NCBI RefSeq assembly: GCF_000807255.1 | Contig: NZ_CP009268.1 | Span: 1,828,384 to 1,892,383 of the forward strand | DNA: 64,000 nucleotides | Direction: 5' to 3' | DNA from: Clostridium pasteurianum DSM 525 = ATCC 6013 | Lineage (GTDB): Bacteria > Bacillota > Clostridia > Clostridiales > Clostridiaceae | Shown: positions 27,323 through 36,581 of the stretch, piece after piece | Numbering within the stretch: the first letter of the stretch is position 1 | Layout of the letters: each line of letters opens with the position of its first letter | Made by a program: the position numbers and the translations under genes | The notes under the pieces: generated by a model | What the model was told of the DNA's origin: nothing | What the model saw: only the letters and a program-made list of their open reading frames with translations | Database searches by the model: none

Positions 27323-27991
27323 TTGTACTGTGAGGTGATTAAGATTAATACTAAGACTAAAATAAAAACATTAATTGTACTAATCGGTATATTAATTGTA
27401 TTCAACATTTTTTTATATGAGTTAAATAAAGTAATAACCCCGGCTCTTTTAAATATCGCAGATGAGGAAATAAAAAAGAGAACAGTGGACATACTAAATA
27501 AGACTATTCTTGAGGAGTACAGTAATAAATTTGATTATGATAAAGTTATAAGAATTGAGAAAGATTCAGAGGGAAATATTATAATGCTGAGAGCTGATAC
27601 ATTAAAGATGAATCAAATTGCCTGTGATGTGGCAATAAGAAGTCAGGAAAAATTAAAAAATTCAGGAAATATATATATAAAAATTCCCATTGGATATATT
27701 TTTAAAAATAATATTATATCTAATTTTGGGCCAAAAGTTACTATAAAGGCAAATCCCATTGGCAGTATTGATACTGAATACTCATCAAAATTTCAAAGTC
27801 AGGGGATAAATCAGACTAAACACAGTATATACATAAATGTAAAGACAAGTGTCAGAGTGATTTTTCCAATGAATACGAATAGAATTGAAGTGAAAACTCA
27901 AATACCTTTAGCTGAGACTGTTATTGTAGGAAAGGTACCTGATACTGCACTGCAGTTTGACTTAAAGAATGCAGGTTTTGATTTACCTTAA
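27323..27991 (+). CDS. yunB: Sporulation protein YunB
   Basis: The ~220-aa protein has an N-terminal membrane segment (LIVLIGILIVFNIFLYELNK) followed by VITPALLNIADEEIKKRTVD and a C-terminal half with GPKVTIKANPIGSIDTEY, characteristic of YunB, a sporulation-associated membrane protein of unclear biochemical role. The start is open: TTG 27323 and GTG 27335 have poor binding sites, while GAGGTG at 27332-27337 is ideally spaced for an ATT codon at 27344, giving INTKTKIK. I report the longest form. Confidence 0.85.
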   Translation: MYCEVIKINTKTKIKTLIVLIGILIVFNIFLYELNKVITPALLNIADEEIKKRTVDILNKTILEEYSNKFDYDKVIRIEKDSEGNIIMLRADTLKMNQIACDVAIRSQEKLKNSGNIYIKIPIGYIFKNNIISNFGPKVTIKANPIGSIDTEYSSKFQSQGINQTKHSIYINVKTSVRVIFPMNTNRIEVKTQIPLAETVIVGKVPDTALQFDLKNAGFDLP

Positions 27992-28142
27992 TACAATAGC
28001 CCTATCCATTGTATTTACAATAGATGGCTTATAGTATAAAATTATTTAATAAGCAAAGTATGGAGGAATATTACAGCACCACGAACCTGTATATAAATGT
28101 TATGAGATAAATATTTACTAATTAAGATGTGAAGGTGATAAT

Positions 28143-29927
28143 ATGATTTTAGGAAATATAGATGGAATAAGGAAATCTCTATTGGAGAAATTAGAAGAAA
28201 TATATGAAATGAAGATTCCAAAATATAATATAATAACAGAAGAATTATCCTATACTATATGTTATGTAACGGGAATGATAAATAGAGAAGTAAGTGTAGT
28301 TATAGATAGGAGAGGAAATGTTGTAAGTGTGGCAATCGGTGATAGTTCTACAGTAGAGCTGCCTTTAATTGATGTAAAGGAAGGAAAACTTGCTGGAGTG
28401 AGAATAGTTCATACACATCCCGGCGGCAATTCAAGATTGTCCATGATAGATGTATCTGCACTTATAAAATTAAAGCTGGATTGTATAACAGCTGTTGGAG
28501 TAAAAGAGGGTAATATGACAGATATTACAGCAGGATTTTGCAGTGTACAGGGGGATCTACTGAAACCTGAAATAATTGGTCCTATGAGTATTAAGAAGGC
28601 TATGGAGTTAAACTTTATAGATAAGATTAAATATATACAGGATACAATAAAAATTGAAAATATAAAAGAAGACAATAGTGAAAGGGCAATTATAGTAGGC
28701 ATAGAGAGCAAAGAAAGTCTTGAAGAACTAGAAGAACTTGCAAAAGCTTGTAATGTACAATGTCTTCACTCTGTACTTCAAAAGAAAGATAAGATAGATA
28801 CAGCCTTCTATGTTGGCAGCGGAAAAGTAGAAGAGATAAATCTCATAAGACAAAGCTTATCAGCTAATCTAATAATTTTTGATGATGAACTTACAGGCTC
28901 TCAAGTGAGAAACTTGGAAGAAATTTTAGGAATAAAAGTAATTGACAGAACTACACTTATACTGGAAATATTTGCTACGAGAGCTAGAACTAAAGAGGCT
29001 AAAATTCAAGTGGAATTGGCTCAATTAAAATACAGATCCACAAGACTTATGGGACTTGGAAGTGTAATGTCCAGAACCGGCGGTGGAATAGGAACCAGGG
29101 GACCAGGAGAAAAGAAACTGGAAATTGATAGAAGGCGTATAAGAGAGAGGGTATATGATCTTACAAAAGAGCTGGAAAAGGTAAGAAGAAACAGAGAAAC
29201 TCAAAGAGAAAAGCGAAGTAATCAAAACATACCTAAAATTTCCTTGGTGGGATATACAAATGCCGGAAAGTCAACACTTAGAAATAAACTTTGCAGTATG
29301 GCAGCACCTAATGATTCTGTAAAAAAGGAAAATGTATTTGAAGCGGATATGCTGTTTGCTACCTTGGATGTAACTACAAGGGCTATAGTTTTACCAGATA
29401 ACAGGACCGCTACGCTAACAGATACGGTTGGATTTGTAAGAAAACTTCCTCATGATCTAGTAGAGGCATTTAAATCCACTCTAGAAGAAGTAATATATTC
29501 AGATTTACTTTTACATGTGATAGATACTTCTAATGAAAATGCCCTTGTACAAATTGAGGCAGTAGAAAAAGTTTTGGAGGAACTGGGAGCTGGTGATAAA
29601 CCAGTTATATTGGTACTCAATAAAATAGATAAGGCCAGTAAAGAGGAAATTAACTGTATAAAAGATAAATATAGTAGTTTATATATAATAGAAATTTCCG
29701 CAAAAGATAATGTGAATTTAGATGCTCTATTAGAAAGTATATGTAATAATCTACCCAATAATTTAAAAAAGGTAGAATATATTATACCTTATAGTAATCA
29801 AAGTGAAGTAGCCTACCTTCATAGAAATTCCAAAATTGATGAAGAAAAATTTTTAGAAGAAGGTACAAAAATAGTTGCAGAAGTAGATGATATAACTTAT
29901 AACAAGTACTTAAAATATAAAGTATAG
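28143..29927 (+). CDS. hflX: HflX GTPase with N-terminal JAMM/RadC-like domain
   Basis: From about residue 180 this 594-aa protein is a normal HflX: HflX N-domain (VQCLHSVLQKKDKIDTAFYVG, GKVEEI), coiled linker (GTRGPGEKKLEIDRRRI), then a GTPase domain with G1 GYTNAGKST near 369, G3 DTVGF and G4 NKID. HflX splits or rescues stalled ribosomes. The first ~175 residues are extra: after a conserved Glu (E49) comes HTHPGGNSRLSMID at 90-103, which fits the JAMM metal-site pattern H-x-H-x7-S-x2-D as in RadC. Whether it binds zinc or cleaves anything is unknown. Start ATG follows AAGGTGATAAT. Confidence 0.92.
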   Translation: MILGNIDGIRKSLLEKLEEIYEMKIPKYNIITEELSYTICYVTGMINREVSVVIDRRGNVVSVAIGDSSTVELPLIDVKEGKLAGVRIVHTHPGGNSRLSMIDVSALIKLKLDCITAVGVKEGNMTDITAGFCSVQGDLLKPEIIGPMSIKKAMELNFIDKIKYIQDTIKIENIKEDNSERAIIVGIESKESLEELEELAKACNVQCLHSVLQKKDKIDTAFYVGSGKVEEINLIRQSLSANLIIFDDELTGSQVRNLEEILGIKVIDRTTLILEIFATRARTKEAKIQVELAQLKYRSTRLMGLGSVMSRTGGGIGTRGPGEKKLEIDRRRIRERVYDLTKELEKVRRNRETQREKRSNQNIPKISLVGYTNAGKSTLRNKLCSMAAPNDSVKKENVFEADMLFATLDVTTRAIVLPDNRTATLTDTVGFVRKLPHDLVEAFKSTLEEVIYSDLLLHVIDTSNENALVQIEAVEKVLEELGAGDKPVILVLNKIDKASKEEINCIKDKYSSLYIIEISAKDNVNLDALLESICNNLPNNLKKVEYIIPYSNQSEVAYLHRNSKIDEEKFLEEGTKIVAEVDDITYNKYLKYKV

Positions 29928-29946
29928 CCTTTGAAAGGAATTTAAC

Positions 29947-31365
29947 ATGAAGATATATGCTGTAGATTTCAGTGAAGAAACACCTAAATATGCACAAATT
30001 TCAAAACACATAAAAAAATTGATAGATAAGGGAAAAATAAGAGATGGAGAAAAATTGCCTCCTATAAGAAAATTATCATCATTTTTAGGAGTAAATAATG
30101 ATACCATTATAAATTCCTATAAAAAACTTCAGAGTGAAGGTTATGCTGTCCAAAAAATGGGCAGTGGTACCTACGCTAAAAAAAGGGAAGAAAGTAGAAA
30201 ATTAAAAAGAGACTATGCTGAAACTTTTAAGAAGATGAAGGGTAAAGATTTAGATAATTATATAGATTTTGCAGGAGAAACTTCCTGTAATATATTTTTC
30301 TCAATAGACAATTTTAAAGAAGTAATTAATGAGGTAATAGACAGAGATGGTGTTAATGCATTAATCTATCAGGAAGCATTAGGTTTTGAGGGACTTAGAA
30401 AGAGTATAAGCAAATATTTTTGGAATAATAAATTAGCTATAGAAGATATTTTAATAGTTTCTGGGGCACAGCAGGGAATAGATATTGTATCAAAGGCAAT
30501 GATTAACGTTAATGATAATGTAATAGTTGAAAAACCAACTTACAATGGAGCACTTTTTGTTTTTAAATGGAGAGGTGCCAATATTTTTGAAATAGATATG
30601 GAGAAAGATGGAGTAGGTCTGGAGGATTTTAAAGAAATATTGAAAAAGAATAGAATAAAATGTTTTTATACTATGAGTTATTTTCAAAATCCAACTGGAA
30701 TGACCTATAGCAGAGAAAAAAAAGAAGAAATACTAAGCCTAGCAGAAAAATATGACTTTTACATAGTAGAAGATGATTACCTTTCTGAGCTGATTTACAG
30801 TCCGAATATAAAATATGAGAGCTTCAAGAGTTTGGATACAAATAACAGAGTTATATATATAAAAAGTTTTTCAAAAATATTTTTACCAGGTATCAGATTG
30901 GGATATCTAATTTCCCCTAAAGAAATTAAAGAACAAATAGAAAATTCCAAGGTAAATACAGATATATCTACTTCTAGTCTTATGCAAAGGGCTTTGGATT
31001 TATACATAAGAAAAGGTTATTGGAAAGATTATATAAATAATATAAAGTCCATGTATTTAAAAAGATATAATTATATGGAAAAGTGTATTAAAGATATTTT
31101 AAAAGATAAGGTGAGTTTTAATAGTCCCGGAGGCGGTTTTAATTTTTATCTTAAAATAAATGACCATATTCCTGTAACTTCAGATAGATTGTTTTATAAA
31201 TGCAAAAGAAAAAAGGTACTTATTTCTCCAGGAGTTTTGTTCTATAGAGATAGAGATGATGGTGTAAAATATTTTAGACTAGGCTATTCACAGACACATG
31301 AAACTAAAATAAAAAAGGGAATAGAAATTATAGATAAAATACTTACCTTTGATAAAGATAATTAG
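29947..31365 (+). CDS. MocR-family regulator (GntR HTH + class I aminotransferase domain)
   Basis: The 472-aa protein has a GntR winged helix at residues ~10-75 (LPPIRKLSSFLGVNNDTIIN, GYAVQKMGSGTYAKK) and a PLP-binding aminotransferase domain (SGAQQGIDIVSKAM, YFQNPTGMTYS, EDDYLSEL, and the PLP lysine in KSFSKIFLPGIRLGYL near residue 310). MocR proteins such as PdxR and GabR use PLP as a ligand to control transcription. pdxST lies 4 kb downstream, making a PdxR-like role possible but not shown. It starts 20 bases after hflX and precedes the HEAT-repeat gene. Confidence 0.9.
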   Translation: MKIYAVDFSEETPKYAQISKHIKKLIDKGKIRDGEKLPPIRKLSSFLGVNNDTIINSYKKLQSEGYAVQKMGSGTYAKKREESRKLKRDYAETFKKMKGKDLDNYIDFAGETSCNIFFSIDNFKEVINEVIDRDGVNALIYQEALGFEGLRKSISKYFWNNKLAIEDILIVSGAQQGIDIVSKAMINVNDNVIVEKPTYNGALFVFKWRGANIFEIDMEKDGVGLEDFKEILKKNRIKCFYTMSYFQNPTGMTYSREKKEEILSLAEKYDFYIVEDDYLSELIYSPNIKYESFKSLDTNNRVIYIKSFSKIFLPGIRLGYLISPKEIKEQIENSKVNTDISTSSLMQRALDLYIRKGYWKDYINNIKSMYLKRYNYMEKCIKDILKDKVSFNSPGGGFNFYLKINDHIPVTSDRLFYKCKRKKVLISPGVLFYRDRDDGVKYFRLGYSQTHETKIKKGIEIIDKILTFDKDN

Positions 31366-31383
31366 GAACTAGGTGTTTTATAT

Positions 31384-32049
31384 ATGGAAAGTGATAGAAT
31401 GGATAACGGATTAATAAATTTTAAATGGGATTATATTGACAGCTATACAGATGAGCAAATTTCGTATTTTTTATTTTTAGAGGGAAAATCTATTGAAGCC
31501 ATAAGCAAAATAAGAAATATTGATAGAGTAACTGTACAAAAACACATTATTGAAGGGAAAATAAAATATAGATTCCTTGCAAAGAGTAAAAATCCAAAAG
31601 AACTTTTAGACAGCATTTCAAGGGCAGGAAAATATGACAAAACCTATCTTATATCTAATATGGACGAGAAAAATAAACAAGCATTATTGAATTATATAAG
31701 AGAAAAATACGTAGAACTGTATGGAAAAGATAAAGAAACTGCTATTTGGATTTTAGGAGAACTTAAAGATAGGAAGTCTAAGGATATACTTATAAAAGCT
31801 TCTGTACATAAGCACGTAAATGTTAGAAGAATGGCTGTTTCGGCTATGGGAAAAATAAAGGACAGTTCCTTTGAAAGTGCACTTTTAAGGGCACTGGAAG
31901 ATATGAACCCTCAGGTGGTTTCCTATGCTATAAAAGCATTTATAAAGATCAATAGTAAAATTGCCCTTAATAGAATACAGGAAATAAAAAAGAGTACTGA
32001 TAAAGATTATTTAAAGAGGTTGTGCGATGAATATATTAACAGTATATAA
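31384..32049 (+). CDS. HEAT-repeat domain protein
   Basis: The 221-aa protein has an N-terminal part with a possible helix-turn-helix (SYTDEQISYFLFLEGKSIEA, then ISKIRNIDRVTVQKHIIEG) and a C-terminal half of PBS-lyase/HEAT-like repeats (WILGELKDRKSKDILIKASV, VRRMAVSAMGKIKDSSFESA, VSYAIKAFIKINSKIALNRI). Such repeats bind proteins; the partner is unknown. The first ATG (AGGTG eight bases upstream) was chosen, but ATG 31399 behind GAAAGTGAT is also good. It follows the MocR gene by 18 bases. Confidence 0.75.
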   Translation: MESDRMDNGLINFKWDYIDSYTDEQISYFLFLEGKSIEAISKIRNIDRVTVQKHIIEGKIKYRFLAKSKNPKELLDSISRAGKYDKTYLISNMDEKNKQALLNYIREKYVELYGKDKETAIWILGELKDRKSKDILIKASVHKHVNVRRMAVSAMGKIKDSSFESALLRALEDMNPQVVSYAIKAFIKINSKIALNRIQEIKKSTDKDYLKRLCDEYINSI

Positions 32050-32114
32050 TTTTGCAGATCCCTTAAGTTCTACTTCCACTTAGTAAGATTCATTGATATT
32101 TAGGAGAGATTTAA

Positions 32115-32756
32115 ATGAGTTATTATACTATAAAAGATGAAACAAGTTTTCAATTTGAAGAGAAAAAATCAATTTTTATAAGTAATATTAAAAGAGTTTA
32201 TACTGAAGAAGAGGCAAAAGAATTTGTACAAAGTATAAAGGCAAAATATAAAGATGCAAGGCATAATGTATATGCATATATTGTAGGTGAAAAATCTCAA
32301 ATTCAGAGATACAGTGATGATGGAGAACCCCAGGGAACAGCAGGCATCCCAATACTTGAAGTCATAAAGAAAAATGGAATAACAGATGTAGCAATTGTAG
32401 TTACTAGATATTTTGGAGGAATTCTCCTTGGAACAGGAGGCCTTACAAGAGCCTATTCGAAAGGTGCAGCTTCTGCCATAAAAGAGGGTAAAATTGTACT
32501 TAAAGTTATGGGGAAGGCTCTTTCAGTTACTGTAAATTACGATCTTTTGGGAAAAATTCAGTATTTATGTGAGAAGAAAATGTGGCATATAGAGAATTTA
32601 GAGTACACTGATAAAGTCAAAATGACAATTTATTTTGAAGAGTCAATTTTAGAAGAAGCTAAAAAGACTTTTATTGAAGTTGCTTCTGGAGGTTGTGAGT
32701 TTTTTGAAGGTGAAAGCAAGTATTATTTTAAAATAGATAATAGGCTATTTCCATAA
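32115..32756 (+). CDS. yigZ: YigZ/IMPACT family protein
   Basis: The 213-aa protein carries the UPF0029 signature: KKSIFISNIKRV, ARHNVYAYIVGE, RYSDDGEPQGTAGIPILEV and VVTRYFGGILLGTGGLTRAYSKGA, then a C-terminal DUF1949 ferredoxin-like domain. Members are widespread and possibly act on translation or as peptidases in annotations; no firm biochemical role is known. Start ATG follows AGGAGAGATTTAA. Confidence 0.93.
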   Translation: MSYYTIKDETSFQFEEKKSIFISNIKRVYTEEEAKEFVQSIKAKYKDARHNVYAYIVGEKSQIQRYSDDGEPQGTAGIPILEVIKKNGITDVAIVVTRYFGGILLGTGGLTRAYSKGAASAIKEGKIVLKVMGKALSVTVNYDLLGKIQYLCEKKMWHIENLEYTDKVKMTIYFEESILEEAKKTFIEVASGGCEFFEGESKYYFKIDNRLFP

Positions 32757-32771
32757 CAAATTGATTTACAT

Positions 32772-32800
32772 TTAACATAAAATATTTTTTATGTTATAAT
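32772..32800 (+). promoter_or_regulatory. Sigma-A-type promoter of yebC
   Basis: TTAACA (32772-32777) and TATAAT (32795-32800) are 17 bases apart, about 80 bases before the yebC start. Confidence 0.6.
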
Positions 32801-32878
32801 ATTTAAAGTTTATTGGATATTTTTTAATTTAATAAAATTAATTAAAATGTGTACATAGCAATGTTAGGAGGTTTTTTT

Positions 32879-33616
32879 ATGTCAGGACATTCAAAATGGC
32901 ATAATATTCAAGCTAAAAAAGGTAAAGCAGATGCTCAAAGGGGTAAAATATTTACAAAAATAGGAAAAGAAATAGCTGTAGCATCTAAGGCTGGTTCTAA
33001 TCCGGATACCAATGCAAAATTAAGGGATGTTATAGCTAAAGCAAAAGCTAATAATATGCCGCAAGATACAATTACAAGAGCAATAAAAAAAGGAGCAGGA
33101 GAATTAGAGGGAGTAAACTATGAAGAAATAGTTTATGAAGGCTATGGTCCAGCAGGTGTAGCAGTTATAGTAAATGTTTTAACAGATAATAAGAACAGAA
33201 GTGCAGGAAATGTTAGATATATATTTGACAGAAATGGTGGAAATCTAGGAGCAAATGGATGCGTATCCTTCATGTTTCAGAGAAAGGGCCAGATAATTAT
33301 TGAAAGAAAAGATGGTCTTGATGAAGATGAGGTTATGATGGCTGCACTAGACGCTGGAGCAGAAGATTTTAATGCAGAGGAAGAAGCTTTTGAAATAACT
33401 ACAGCTATGGAGGATTTCTCCCAGGTTAGAGAATCTCTTGAAGAAGCTGGTTATGAATTTGCCTCAGCAGAACTTACTATGATTCCAGACACATATACAC
33501 AGCTTAACTTAGAGGATTCTGAAAAAGTTCAAAAATTAATAGACAAACTTGAAGATGATGACGATGTTCAAGACGTATACCACAATGCTGAATTCCCTGA
33601 GGAATTTGAAGGATAG
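32879..33616 (+). CDS. yebC: YebC/PmpR family protein
   Basis: The 245-aa protein starts with the family's [11 protein letters not shown] and has [53 protein letters not shown] and [10 protein letters not shown]. Long annotated as a transcription regulator, YebC-type proteins are now also linked to translation of difficult proline stretches. ATG 32879 is preceded by TTAGGAGGTTTTTTT; an in-frame ATG 10 codons upstream lies before that site and is not used. Two hairpins follow. Confidence 0.95.
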   Translation: MSGHSKWHNIQAKKGKADAQRGKIFTKIGKEIAVASKAGSNPDTNAKLRDVIAKAKANNMPQDTITRAIKKGAGELEGVNYEEIVYEGYGPAGVAVIVNVLTDNKNRSAGNVRYIFDRNGGNLGANGCVSFMFQRKGQIIIERKDGLDEDEVMMAALDAGAEDFNAEEEAFEITTAMEDFSQVRESLEEAGYEFASAELTMIPDTYTQLNLEDSEKVQKLIDKLEDDDDVQDVYHNAEFPEEFEG

Positions 33617-33661
33617 GAGTTTTGCAGGTCCTTCAAGACCTATATAAATTTCAATTAAATA

Positions 33662-33700
33662 GGCCGTCTCAAAATGATTAAAAAACATCTTGAGGCGAGC
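33662..33700 (+). terminator. Terminator after yebC
   Basis: CGTCTCAAAATG (33665-33676) pairs with CATCTTGAGGCG (33686-33697) with two wobbles, loop of nine A/T-rich bases, followed by a short T-containing run. Confidence 0.6.
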
Positions 33701-33745
33701 CTCTTGTATTATATCTTTATTCTTGCCATAATTAGTAATTAGGGG

Positions 33746-33778
33746 CTTAAGAATACATATTTTAAATGTATTCTTAAG
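33746..33778. terminator. Perfect 13-bp hairpin between convergent genes
   Basis: CTTAAGAATACAT (33746-33758) is the exact reverse complement of 33766-33778, with a 7-base loop. It lies between yebC and the minus-strand membrane protein gene, so it could stop transcription from either side, although flanking T-runs are short. Confidence 0.55.
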
Positions 33779-33821
33779 AAGATACATCTAGGACTTATTA
33801 TCTTTATAATAAACTCCAAAA

Positions 33822-35195
33822 TCACCATGGATAATGAAAGTTAAAAGCAGTAGAGAATATTTTTGCAAATTTGAAATATTGGTAAATTGGAAATCCTAAA
33901 GAAATCAATACAAGTAAAAGGGCATATTTTTTATATTTTGTTATGCAGTCATTTATTAATAGCAAAATGGCAATGCACAATATAATTGAAGGAACAAACA
34001 TAGTTCTGCAACCTGATTCATACATGGTTGGTGAAAATATCATAAGAGATGTTGATGCATAGGCTGCCAAAATGAGCAGAACAACTGCAAGCCCTTTGAT
34101 CTTAAAATTATATAGTGAGTAGGCTGCTATAATAGTAAAAATTAGAATAAAGCTCCAAAATGCCATAGCAATATAAGAGGTCTTTGAAAAGGTCAAAATT
34201 CCCCATTTAGCCTGGAAATTAAAAAATTGACTTATGTTACTTTTTACTGCTATAGATAATATAGCTACAATGAGAATAACCATAGAGATCAAATCTATAA
34301 TCTTCTTTTTAGACTTGTTTACCAATAGAATAATTAGAAGTATCCAAGTTAAAATTAACAAAATCCCCATATGATTAATAAGGGCATCCATAATCCATCT
34401 ATAACTGTACTCCAATCTTTGGTATGGTAGAATAGTTAGAAAGTCTGGTATTCGCGCTTTTACTTCATTAGTAAAACGTAAGCTATTCCCAGGTGAAAAA
34501 TAATTTAGCAGAAAGCTGAAAAATACAACTATTGTCTCAATAATAAGGAATAATGACTTTTTTCTGCAAATGAAAAATATATATATTAAAAACAGTATAC
34601 AAAAAACTAACAAAGTGGTTCCAACTTGTTCTTGGGAGCTTCCTGCAACAAATCCAAAAAATAGAGCTATTATTCGAAAAAACAAATGTGGATACTGTTT
34701 ATTAATAGAATAATATAGTATGGGGTAAAAAGAGGCAATTCCAGCGGCTGTAATCCAAAGATAATTCATTGCACCTGTCACCCAAAAAGCCCCATCACAC
34801 AAGGCACCAAAATTCATTCCAAAGGGTAATATAATGCAAAAAACTGCCATAATGTAATCTCGCTTATTGTTTCTATGTTTATTGAACAATTCATAGTATT
34901 TGTATAAAAAAAATGTAAGAATTCCATAATGAATTAAATTTGAGATTTTCCAAAAATATAGAGGTAAATACCCAAATATATAACAATAAGTTTCTGAAGC
35001 TAATCTTCCACTCCAAGTATCATAGCGGTATTTAAGCCATCCCAGCAAGTTGTATTTTTTAATTAAGATTGGAAAATTTGCATCGTCACCGCCTCCGCGA
35101 TGAACATAATGAACCAATAGGGCAAATAAAGCAAATCCTATAATAAATATTAAAAATAATATCAATTTTCTTTTTACGATTTTTTGGTTTATCAT
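33822..35195 (-). CDS. DUF6056-like polytopic membrane protein, possible GT-C glycosyltransferase
   Basis: The 457-aa protein has about 11 membrane segments. The first outside loop carries RGGGDDANFP followed by a TWSGRLASE motif, which resembles the acidic pair seen in the first loop of GT-C glycosyltransferases and in DUF6056/DUF6077-type proteins. I infer a lipid-linked sugar transferase acting outside the membrane, perhaps in wall glycan decoration, but no activity is established. It is flanked by unrelated genes and by a hairpin on its 3' side; start ATG follows AAAGGTAGCG on the coding strand. Confidence 0.7.
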   Translation of the reverse strand: MINQKIVKRKLILFLIFIIGFALFALLVHYVHRGGGDDANFPILIKKYNLLGWLKYRYDTWSGRLASETYCYIFGYLPLYFWKISNLIHYGILTFFLYKYYELFNKHRNNKRDYIMAVFCIILPFGMNFGALCDGAFWVTGAMNYLWITAAGIASFYPILYYSINKQYPHLFFRIIALFFGFVAGSSQEQVGTTLLVFCILFLIYIFFICRKKSLFLIIETIVVFFSFLLNYFSPGNSLRFTNEVKARIPDFLTILPYQRLEYSYRWIMDALINHMGILLILTWILLIILLVNKSKKKIIDLISMVILIVAILSIAVKSNISQFFNFQAKWGILTFSKTSYIAMAFWSFILIFTIIAAYSLYNFKIKGLAVVLLILAAYASTSLMIFSPTMYESGCRTMFVPSIILCIAILLLINDCITKYKKYALLLVLISLGFPIYQYFKFAKIFSTAFNFHYPW

Positions 35196-35575
35196 TCGTA
35201 TACGCTACCTTTCTCAAATGCTTTTATATAATTTAGTTTTTTAATTAAAAATATAGGTATAAGAATTACCATACAAAAGTTTATAGTTTTTAGTTATGTA
35301 TTTAATAAACTACATTTGACTTTACTTAATATTACCATAATAAATAACTTATTCATAGCCAATTTTATACATTTTACAAGAAGCTCAACATTGATTCCTA
35401 GCATACTCCCATGCTTATGAATTGTTGAAAATAAATTTAAACAATCTTCATGTACATGGAACACTATTGTTCAATAAACATTAAAAACTGCATATAATAT
35501 ACCTTCAGAAAAAGTAATGTATGGTATGTATTTTTGTGGATTTTAAGAGAATTAGACAAAATGTACCCATACATT
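35196..35575. other. Gap upstream of pdxS, no gene seen
   Basis: About 380 bases between the divergent membrane-protein gene and the pdxS promoter. AT-rich, without a supported reading frame; only short inverted repeats were noted. Confidence 0.4.
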
Positions 35576-35603
35576 TTGAAAAAACATTAAATAAATTTAT
35601 AAT
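35576..35603 (+). promoter_or_regulatory. Sigma-A-type promoter of pdxST
   Basis: TTGAAA (35576-35581) and TATAAT (35598-35603) with 16 bases between. The predicted leader of ~100 bases contains a near-palindrome, AGATTTGGGCCTAAATCT (35653-35670), that may be an operator or RNA hairpin. Confidence 0.6.
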
Positions 35604-35708
35604 AGTTATTGTAAATAATGTAATAATTGAAAAGCAAAGATTTCAAATGTAGATTTGGGCCTAAATCTGTAACCAGTATCTTTGTAGATAAAGGGGAGGA
35701 TTTTTAAT

Positions 35709-36578
35709 ATGAGTAAATATGAAATAAACAAAAACTTAGCTCAAATGCTAAAGGGTGGAGTAATAATGGATGTTGTAAATCCAGAGCAGGCAGTGATAGC
35801 AGAAAAAGCAGGAGCTTGTGCGGTTATGGCACTAGAAAGAGTACCTTCTGATATTAGAAAAGAAGGTGGAGTGGCAAGAATGTCTGATCCAAAGATGATA
35901 AAGGGAATACAGGAAGCTGTATCCATACCGGTAATGGCAAAGGTGAGAATAGGACATTTTGTGGAAGCACAAATATTACAACATCTATCTATAGATTTTG
36001 TTGATGAAAGTGAAGTATTGACTCCAGCAGATGAAGCTTATCACATTAATAAGTGGGATTTTAATGTTCCTTATGTCTGCGGTGCAAGAAACTTAGGAGA
36101 AGCCCTTAGGAGAATTGGTGAAGGTGCTGCTATGATAAGAACAAAGGGTGAAGCTGGTACAGGCAATGTAGTAGAAGCAGTAACTCATATGAGAACTATG
36201 ATGGATGACATTAGAAAAGTAAAAAATGCACCAAAGGAAGAGCTTATGTCCATAGCTAAGGATTTTGCAGCTCCTTATGACTTAGTGGAATATGTGTGGG
36301 AAAATGGAAAACTTCCAGTAGTAAATTTTGCTGCCGGCGGAATTGCTACTCCAGCAGATGCAGCTCTTATGATGCAATTGGGAGCAGAAGGAGTATTTGT
36401 TGGTTCAGGAATATTTAAGTCTGAAAATCCAGAGGAGAGGGCAAAAGCTATTGTACTTGCTACTACTTACTATAATGATCCTAAAATACTTTCAGAAGTA
36501 TCTGAAGGCCTTGGAGAAGCCATGCATGGTCTTGAATTAAATGAAATTAAAGACAGATATGCAGAAAGAGGCTGGTAG
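35709..36578 (+). CDS. pdxS: Pyridoxal 5'-phosphate synthase subunit PdxS
   Basis: The 289-aa TIM-barrel enzyme condenses ribose 5-phosphate, glyceraldehyde 3-phosphate and ammonia to PLP in a 24-subunit complex with PdxT. Landmarks: [13 protein letters not shown], the first catalytic lysine in [14 protein letters not shown], the second in [16 protein letters not shown], and [18 protein letters not shown] with GSGIFKS near the end. ATG follows GGGGAGGATTTTTAAT. pdxT begins three bases after its stop. Confidence 0.98.
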   Translation: MSKYEINKNLAQMLKGGVIMDVVNPEQAVIAEKAGACAVMALERVPSDIRKEGGVARMSDPKMIKGIQEAVSIPVMAKVRIGHFVEAQILQHLSIDFVDESEVLTPADEAYHINKWDFNVPYVCGARNLGEALRRIGEGAAMIRTKGEAGTGNVVEAVTHMRTMMDDIRKVKNAPKEELMSIAKDFAAPYDLVEYVWENGKLPVVNFAAGGIATPADAALMMQLGAEGVFVGSGIFKSENPEERAKAIVLATTYYNDPKILSEVSEGLGEAMHGLELNEIKDRYAERGW

Positions 36579-36581
36579 AGT

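Noticed and set aside
35459-35472. GAACACTATTGTTC as a LexA (SOS) box
   Set aside because: The Gram-positive SOS box is GAAC-N4-GTTC with flanking C/G; here the spacer is six bases and no SOS gene is adjacent.
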